Assembly: GCA_015680635.1 (NCBI GenBank)
Contig: JAABOA010000662.1
Coordinates: 1 to 12,528, forward strand
From: Lunasporangiospora selenospora
Taxonomy: Eukaryota; Mortierellomycota; Mortierellomycetes; Mortierellales; Mortierellaceae
Reading direction: 5' to 3'
DNA: 12,528 bases
Each line of letters begins with the position of its first letter. Position 1 is the first letter of the stretch. Below are positions 7,984-12,528 of the stretch, piece after piece. Both the position numbers and the translations under genes were made by a program. Under the pieces are notes generated by a model. It was not told the origin of the DNA, did no database searches, and worked only from the letters and a program-made list of their open reading frames with translations.

Positions 7984-8391
7984 GAAAAGAACAATCGTCG
8001 TACGATACAGGGTCGAGTATAAGAGGGCAGAATATCAATTGCTGCAAAGGGACGAAGAAGAGTGTCAAGGGATTGCCAGGAAAACAGATGACATTATATA
8101 AAAAATAGAAGAGAGAGAAGAGAGTCTGGGGGTCATCCAATCGACACGAGTCGCAGACGTTCCCGTGATCTAACACATCTCACATCGCCTGGATCTGTGG
8201 GCGATGTCTCGGCCACTCGATGTTTGTCATTACAACACCCCCGACACTCAAAACCCGGCCACCACGCATAACGAGTCGTGAAACGTGGATCGTTCGATGT
8301 AACGGTAAGTGTGTGTGTGTTATTATCGGAATGCAATGTTGTGTGTCTACGTCCTTCACGCGCCTCTGCAGGCCGTCCTCCCCCCTCCAAT
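7979..8391 (-). other. intergenic: MAK21 3-prime UTR and ATPase promoter
   Basis: About 410 bases between the MAK21 stop codon and the ATPase (CT)n tract, with no gene of its own. It holds a short (GT)6 run near 8309-8320, an 8-bp hairpin at 8182-8207, a CCAAT near 8136-8140 and a TATATAAT on the minus strand at 8093-8100. I see no canonical AATAAA for MAK21 here. Confidence 0.5.
8182..8207 (-). repeat. 8-bp hairpin in the presumed MAK21 3-prime UTR
   Basis: ACATCGCC pairs exactly with GGCGATGT across a 10-base loop. It lies about 190 bases beyond the MAK21 stop codon, so it may be transcribed as a 3-prime UTR stem-loop. An arm of this length can arise by chance. Confidence 0.4.
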
Positions 8392-11300
8392 CTACTCGCT
8401 CTCGTCTTGATCGATGAGATGTGCATACTCCTCCATCGAGGCAAACATTGGCAACGCCTGCTTCTTTCTGCGCTTCTTGTCGTGCGCTAAAAGAAATAGT
8501 AATGCGATCAAAGAGATCGGTTTGGTCTGTGGTTAGTTTCAATTCAAAAAAAAATTGCTGTGCTCGATGATCAGCTTCAATTAAAGGGGTACAAAAGGGC
8601 TTACCTTTCTCTTCTTCATCAGACTCCTCTGCTGCCACGGCTTCCTCGTCACTGGCCATGATGTCGTCCTCCTCATCCATAAACATACCGGTCTCTTCAT
8701 CGTCTCCATCATCGTCCCTCCATGTCGCGTCTGCCTTGCCAAAGGATTCCTCATCAATCTCTTCATCATCCTCGTCTTCATCGCTTGCTCCTTCAGCCTT
8801 GCCTTCACCCTCCTCGCTCTCGAGGTCGCTAAGCATCAACTCTTCCAGTTCTGCGTCGCTCATGTCTTCCTCATCTACGTCCTCGAGACCATCCTTTGGC
8901 ATGCCGCTCATCATAGCACCCCAAACCTCGTCCTCATCCAACTCTGAGCTAGCATCACTATCATCCTCACCCTTCTTGCCCTTCTTCTTTGCGTCACCGA
9001 AATCATCCTCATCACTGTCAGACTCATCTTCCTTGGGTGCTGCCTTGGCGTTGGGGTTCATCGTCCTCTTTTGAGTAAAGTACTTGTGGAAGAAGATTTG
9101 GTCAACAGGGATATCCGCCTCACGCTTCTGCCAAAATTCAGCCGTGTTCACGCTCGTCTCATTTCCACCGCCCTTCTTGAGCATAATGCTTGTGCCTCGA
9201 TGAGCAGCCATAGGCTGCATGATCGACGATCCCTTCGTTCCGAGAGCAGCGTTCACATCATCGCGTTGCTTCTTGGGGTTCTTGTAGACCATTCGGTTCA
9301 AGAAGTGAATCAAGGCGTGTTGGAAGAACTCGGGTTTGCCCTCAATAGGCTGAAGTGAGAGGATATGGGCGGCATAGAGCGACACTGTTGGGTGAAAATG
9401 AGACAAGAACGGGGTCTAATCAAAGCAGAGAATACAAATGGTTCAATTAGTAACAGCGAAACCCAGGGGATCCGTCCTGAAAAATTACAATCGGCAGCCG
9501 ATCAGATGGTAAACCATACCATTTCCCAGAGACAGGTCTTGTCAGCATTGCTGAACAGAGGCTCGCGCTTTCTTCCATCGTACTTTGTGGAGTGCTGTGT
9601 CGACTTGACCTCCTCTCCGTCCTTCTTCTCCTTCTCCTTGTTCTCTTCATCATCTTCTTCGGGTGCGTCCTTAAAGTTCTCCTCCTCATTATCCTCTGGT
9701 TGCGAAACCATGCTCGAGAGACCATTCTTCGAGGTCATCAGCTTTGAAATCAAGAAGAAGGCTCCACAAATGAATGGAGGCTGGTGGTGAGCGCATGCCT
9801 GGACAATACGTTTCACGAAAGCCTTGATCCTTGGCATAGATTGATCTGCCTGCAGGGCATCATAGAGCAGGTTCAAATAGATCGACTGTTTTGAAGAGTG
9901 AACCAGGCGAGGATCCAGCACAGACTCGTACAGCGTGCGGTAGAATCTGTCGGACACGGTCTGGCGAGAGGACGAAACACGGAAAATCAAAAGAAGAGCC
10001 TGGATCGAAGTATTGAACGATCCTGTATGGGTAATGCGGAAGATAATATCCATATGTGCCGTGAACACTGCGTCGTCGACCTTGGAGAAGGGGAACGCAC
10101 GGTTGACTCCTGTCAGGACTGCGGCAACCATCTTTGAGTTTTCTGCATCCTGAAGTTCCAAAACCTCGCCGGGCGTCCTGCTAGGTCCTTTGCTCTTGCC
10201 CTGATCCTTCTTCCTCTTCTTGTCCACCTTGCTCTTACTCTCGCGCAAAAAGGCTTTGGTCTTTTTCATTTGGGACTCTTGATCGCCCAGCATGCGCTTG
10301 AAGAACATAAAGTAAATGTCGATCAGCTTGTTGGCGACCTCCATCATCTTTGAGCTGAGAATCGTCTGGTTGAGAGTAATGATGGCATAGTACTGTGCGC
10401 GCTCAGAGACGCGAGATCGCATCAACAATCGCTCGACTTCGCGGACGACAATCATGGTCATAACAGGGTGAGCTCTCAACAACTGCTGAATCTCAAAAGA
10501 TGACTTTGCAGAGACCTTGTTTTCATTGTCACCCTAAATATGTATTGAAGTGTCCAGAAGGTGCTAATATGATAAGTCATCTGGAGAAACATGAGAAAGA
10601 CATAGACGCATCGTTGACAAAAGGACAAAAGTAGTACCAGCTTGTTCACAAGAAGCTCTAACAGCGTGTTTTCCTGCTCAGGCTTGGAGCGCATCAATTC
10701 CGAGATGAAGCCAAGGATGCGGTGGCGGACATGTACAACGGGATCATCGGAGAGGACCTTGAGTAACTGGATAAAATGCCAGTATGACTTCTTCAAGTGG
10801 TCTTCAAAGATCCACAAAACCAAGTGCTCGTTGGTGACCTTGGGGTGGGTCAATGGGCGATCCTGGAAATACCTATCATATTGAAGCAACGTTTACGGTT
10901 AGAATCACTGGGTTTGGTGCTGCTAGGCCAGGGCACGACCTATTCAAAAGCCCAAACCCCAAAGAAGAGGAAACTAACACTCTTCTCAGCAAATTAGCAA
11001 CAAAAGAGGTTTTATAGAGTACGTACTTGAGTTTGCGATCGGGAAGCACGCTGCTGATGAACAAGTCCTTCAAACTCTCAATACTCTTGAGTGCCTCACT
11101 ACGGCCCTTCTTTTCAGCCATCGCCATGAGCTTGTCCAGACTTTTGGTGGTGTGAAGTGGAGACTCCTGAATCAACAGCGTCAAAGCCGAGACACGATCG
11201 TTCAAGGTACCCGAAGCCATGATGGTCGAGACAAAGTTCTTGTCGGATGAGGAAAGGCTAGGGTTTTCGTCATATTGTGTGTTCTCCTCCTCCAACAGTC

Positions 11301-11571
11301 GAGTCGCCTGGGTAGTCTTTTGTTCAATGGTCGTCTCCAAGAGAACATGTTGCTTGTCGTCGGCCTCCAACACGGGCAGCTCATTCGAGAACCATTGTGG
11401 CGAAGGTTTGAACATGAGCATTTGCTTTGATGCTTTGGTCTTCACATTGCTGAGCATGTCCTTGGGGATGCTACCCTTGGCGGATGCACCCTTGGGGGCG
11501 ACATTGGGTGTCTTTTTGACCGCAGCTCCCCCTTGCTCCTTCTGCCTTGGATTGTTGGATTTCGGCTTCAT
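8392..11571 (-). CDS. MAK21: Mak21/Noc1 ribosome-biogenesis protein (CBF/Mak21 family, CEBPZ homologue)
   Basis: Five exons (11571-11027, 10872-10638, 10533-9520, 9415-8605, 8486-8392) give 899 residues, somewhat shorter than yeast Mak21 or human CEBPZ (each a little over 1000). Known role: nucleolar factor that pairs with Noc2 and acts on early pre-60S particles. Conserved blocks are GTLNDRVSALTLLIQESPLH (121-140), PDRKLKYFQDRPL across intron 1, HLVLWIFEDHLKKSYWHF in exon 2, and the CBF/Mak21 domain from about 435 to 640, which includes HFHPTVSLYA at 604-613. A Lys-rich stretch (about 358-377) and an acidic insert (about 542-567) lie within exon 3. Residues about 727-868 form a long Asp/Glu/Ser-rich tail, and the last exon adds basic KKRRKK and LPMFASMEEYAHL, a typical Mak21 ending. 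An in-frame TAA lies two codons before the ATG, fixing the start unless a 5-prime intron exists. A PAC-like site lies about 300 bases upstream. Confidence 0.95.
8487..8604 (-). other. MAK21 intron 4 (118 nt)
   Basis: Donor GTAAGC, acceptor TTTTAG, with an ACTAAC branch-like site about 50 bases before the acceptor. Splicing is in phase 1 and joins the acidic tail to AHDKKRRKKQALPMF, the conserved C-terminus. The unspliced frame has no stop in the intron. Confidence 0.9.
9416..9519 (-). other. MAK21 intron 3 (104 nt)
   Basis: Donor GTATGG, acceptor GATTAG, phase 0, with a TACTAAT branch-like site about 38 bases before the acceptor. Splicing joins LWEM to TPFLSHFHPTV, reconstructing the conserved WE...L..HFHPTV block. 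A later AG would delete HFHPT and break the frame. Confidence 0.9.
10534..10637 (-). other. MAK21 intron 2 (104 nt)
   Basis: Donor GTACTA, acceptor TTTTAG in local context ATTTAG, phase 0. Splicing joins LLVNKL to GDNENKVSAKSSFEIQQLL, a block well known in Mak21 homologues. Confidence 0.9.
10873..11026 (-). other. MAK21 intron 1 (154 nt)
   Basis: Donor GTACGT, acceptor GATAG, phase 2, with a CTAAC branch-like site about 30 bases before the acceptor. Splicing restores PDRKLKYFQDRPL. It is the longest intron in the window. Confidence 0.9.
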
Positions 11572-11869
11572 TTCAGTTTAGCAGAGTCAAAGTTGGGTGA
11601 TCTTGGTCAACAAGCTTAGTTCAAGCGCCTTTAAAAAAAAAAAAAGAAAAATCAAAACACGGGACTGCTATTTTTTTCCCGCCTTGGCCATGCAGCCATG
11701 CACTCCACTGTGGCGACCTCGAGTATTCAATTAAAAAAGGCTTCATGACAATTAGATGTCTATTGCTTTGCGGGGGGAGGGGCAGGGACATGAGAGAATG
11801 ACTTTCCTACATCTCAGAGCAAACCACGCTATTTCCACCTCTTAATCAAAACTAGATGAGCAGCTTTGC

Positions 11870-11879
11870 TTCTCATCGC
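11870..11879 (-). promoter_or_regulatory. PAC-like element upstream of MAK21
   Basis: The minus strand reads GCGATGAGAA, nine of ten positions of the yeast PAC consensus GCGATGAGMT, about 300 bases before the MAK21 start and in the same orientation. PAC marks rRNA-processing and ribosome-biogenesis promoters in ascomycete yeasts, which fits the gene. One match to a core this short can occur by chance. Confidence 0.45.
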
Positions 11880-12176
11880 TCGGTCTCTATCCTAGCCATA
11901 GTGTGCACACCCATCAGAAGCACTTTAGGAGCAAAAAGATTTGCTCATTTGGAGGTACCAAATTTCCTCTATAGATGTAACGCTTCGTCGAGAAGCACCC
12001 CATAAAATGAAATATTCACTGCAATAATTCTTGGGCTCGAAGACGCGCTAGGATGTCATGATTACTCATTTTCGAGCACATGTCATGACTAGGGATACAG
12101 CGAACACAGCTAAACTTCAAGCTCGCCTCAGATCCCCGTCAGAATTTTTACACGGAGATAGTTCGAATCCAACTGC

Positions 12177-12272
12177 CGGATCAACCCGATGGATAATATT
12201 TGTCGGATCACTGCCGCCTTCCTTTTTAGTCACTTAATCGTCGGATCACCCTCTCGTCTTAATTTACGGATC
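12177..12272. repeat. cluster of four CGGATC motifs
   Basis: CGGATC occurs at 12177, 12204, 12242 and 12267; two of the copies share the longer core GTCGGATCAC. Four copies in 96 bases is more than chance would give in a region of this composition. They could be factor-binding sites or remnants of a degenerate tandem repeat. Confidence 0.45.
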
Positions 12273-12528
12273 CAAATTTTTGTGTTTTTTACACCAGCTA
12301 GAACTGGCAAAGACAATTTTCGAGTACCAAAGTATTCCACACCTTCACCGCCCTCTGCGACTTGGTCGTATCATCCTAAGGGACCTTCCAAAAAAAGAGA
12401 TTCCTCTAAATTCTGATTGGCTACTTTTTTAGTTTAAAAGAGACTAAGCATTGAATTATTTTCCCGTTTGACTCCCCCCCCCGCCGTCAAATTGAATTCT
12501 CTTTCACTACAGAATCAGTGGCCGGGGA

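Larger units (their letters stand above)
11572..12528. other. upstream region of MAK21, no supported gene
   Basis: About 950 bases without a convincing open frame. Nearest to MAK21 is an A13 run (11633-11645; T13 on the coding strand), typical of nucleosome-poor fungal promoters. A PAC-like element lies at 11870-11879 and a CGGATC cluster at 12177-12272. A C9 run sits at 12474-12482 and an inverted CCAAT (ATTGG) at about 12415-12419. The right end may be promoter sequence for a gene beyond the window. Confidence 0.45.

Noticed and set aside
7865-8176. N-terminal extension of the ATPase from 8176
   Set aside because: It would translate the (CT)n tract as a Leu-Ser repeat and include the TATA box; homologues begin near the ATG at 7864.
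8658-9074. Ser-rich plus-strand frame of 138 residues
   Set aside because: It is the antisense of the Asp/Glu-rich tail of Mak21; poly-Ser is the expected complement reading.
12160-12170. Pol III B-box-like AGTTCGAATCC
   Set aside because: It matches 10 of 11 consensus positions, but flanking bases do not pair as a T stem and no A box or cloverleaf is visible.

Overview
The window looks like nuclear DNA of a filamentous, probably early-diverging fungus; a Mucoromycota member such as Mortierellaceae is my best guess, and this is inference. The grounds are two multi-exon genes with short GT...TAG introns (103-154 nt), a fungal-type alkali-cation P-type ATPase, a fungal-style Mak21/Noc1 ribosome-assembly protein, compact spacing, and pyrimidine-rich or (CT)n tracts just upstream of start codons.

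Layout, left to right. Bases 1-2865 hold no gene I can support. They contain a fold-back inverted repeat (203-469), a (GA)n microsatellite (519-556) and a perfect 13-bp hairpin (2234-2261). Bases 2978-3700 (+) and 4030-4476 (+) encode two small, intronless, strongly hydrophilic and probably disordered proteins of unknown function, each behind a pyrimidine-rich leader. Converging on them from the other strand is a three-exon gene (7864 down to 4633) for a 1002-residue ENA-like (type IID) P-type cation ATPase. Upstream of it, in tandem on the same strand, is a five-exon gene (11571 down to 8392) for an 899-residue Mak21/Noc1 protein of the CBF/Mak21 family. Bases 11572-12528 are non-coding as far as I can see; they hold a PAC-like ribosome-biogenesis promoter element and a cluster of CGGATC motifs.

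The genes do not form a pathway. The ATPase should pump alkali cations across a membrane. Mak21 should act in the nucleolus in early 60S ribosome assembly. The two small proteins are unassigned. I reconstructed every exon junction by hand from splice consensus, reading phase and remembered family motifs; all junctions keep frame. I found no convincing new multi-gene system. The most notable points are the mixed ion-site signature of the ATPase, the fold-back element, the matched placement of (CT)n tracts before two start codons, and the PAC-like site before MAK21.
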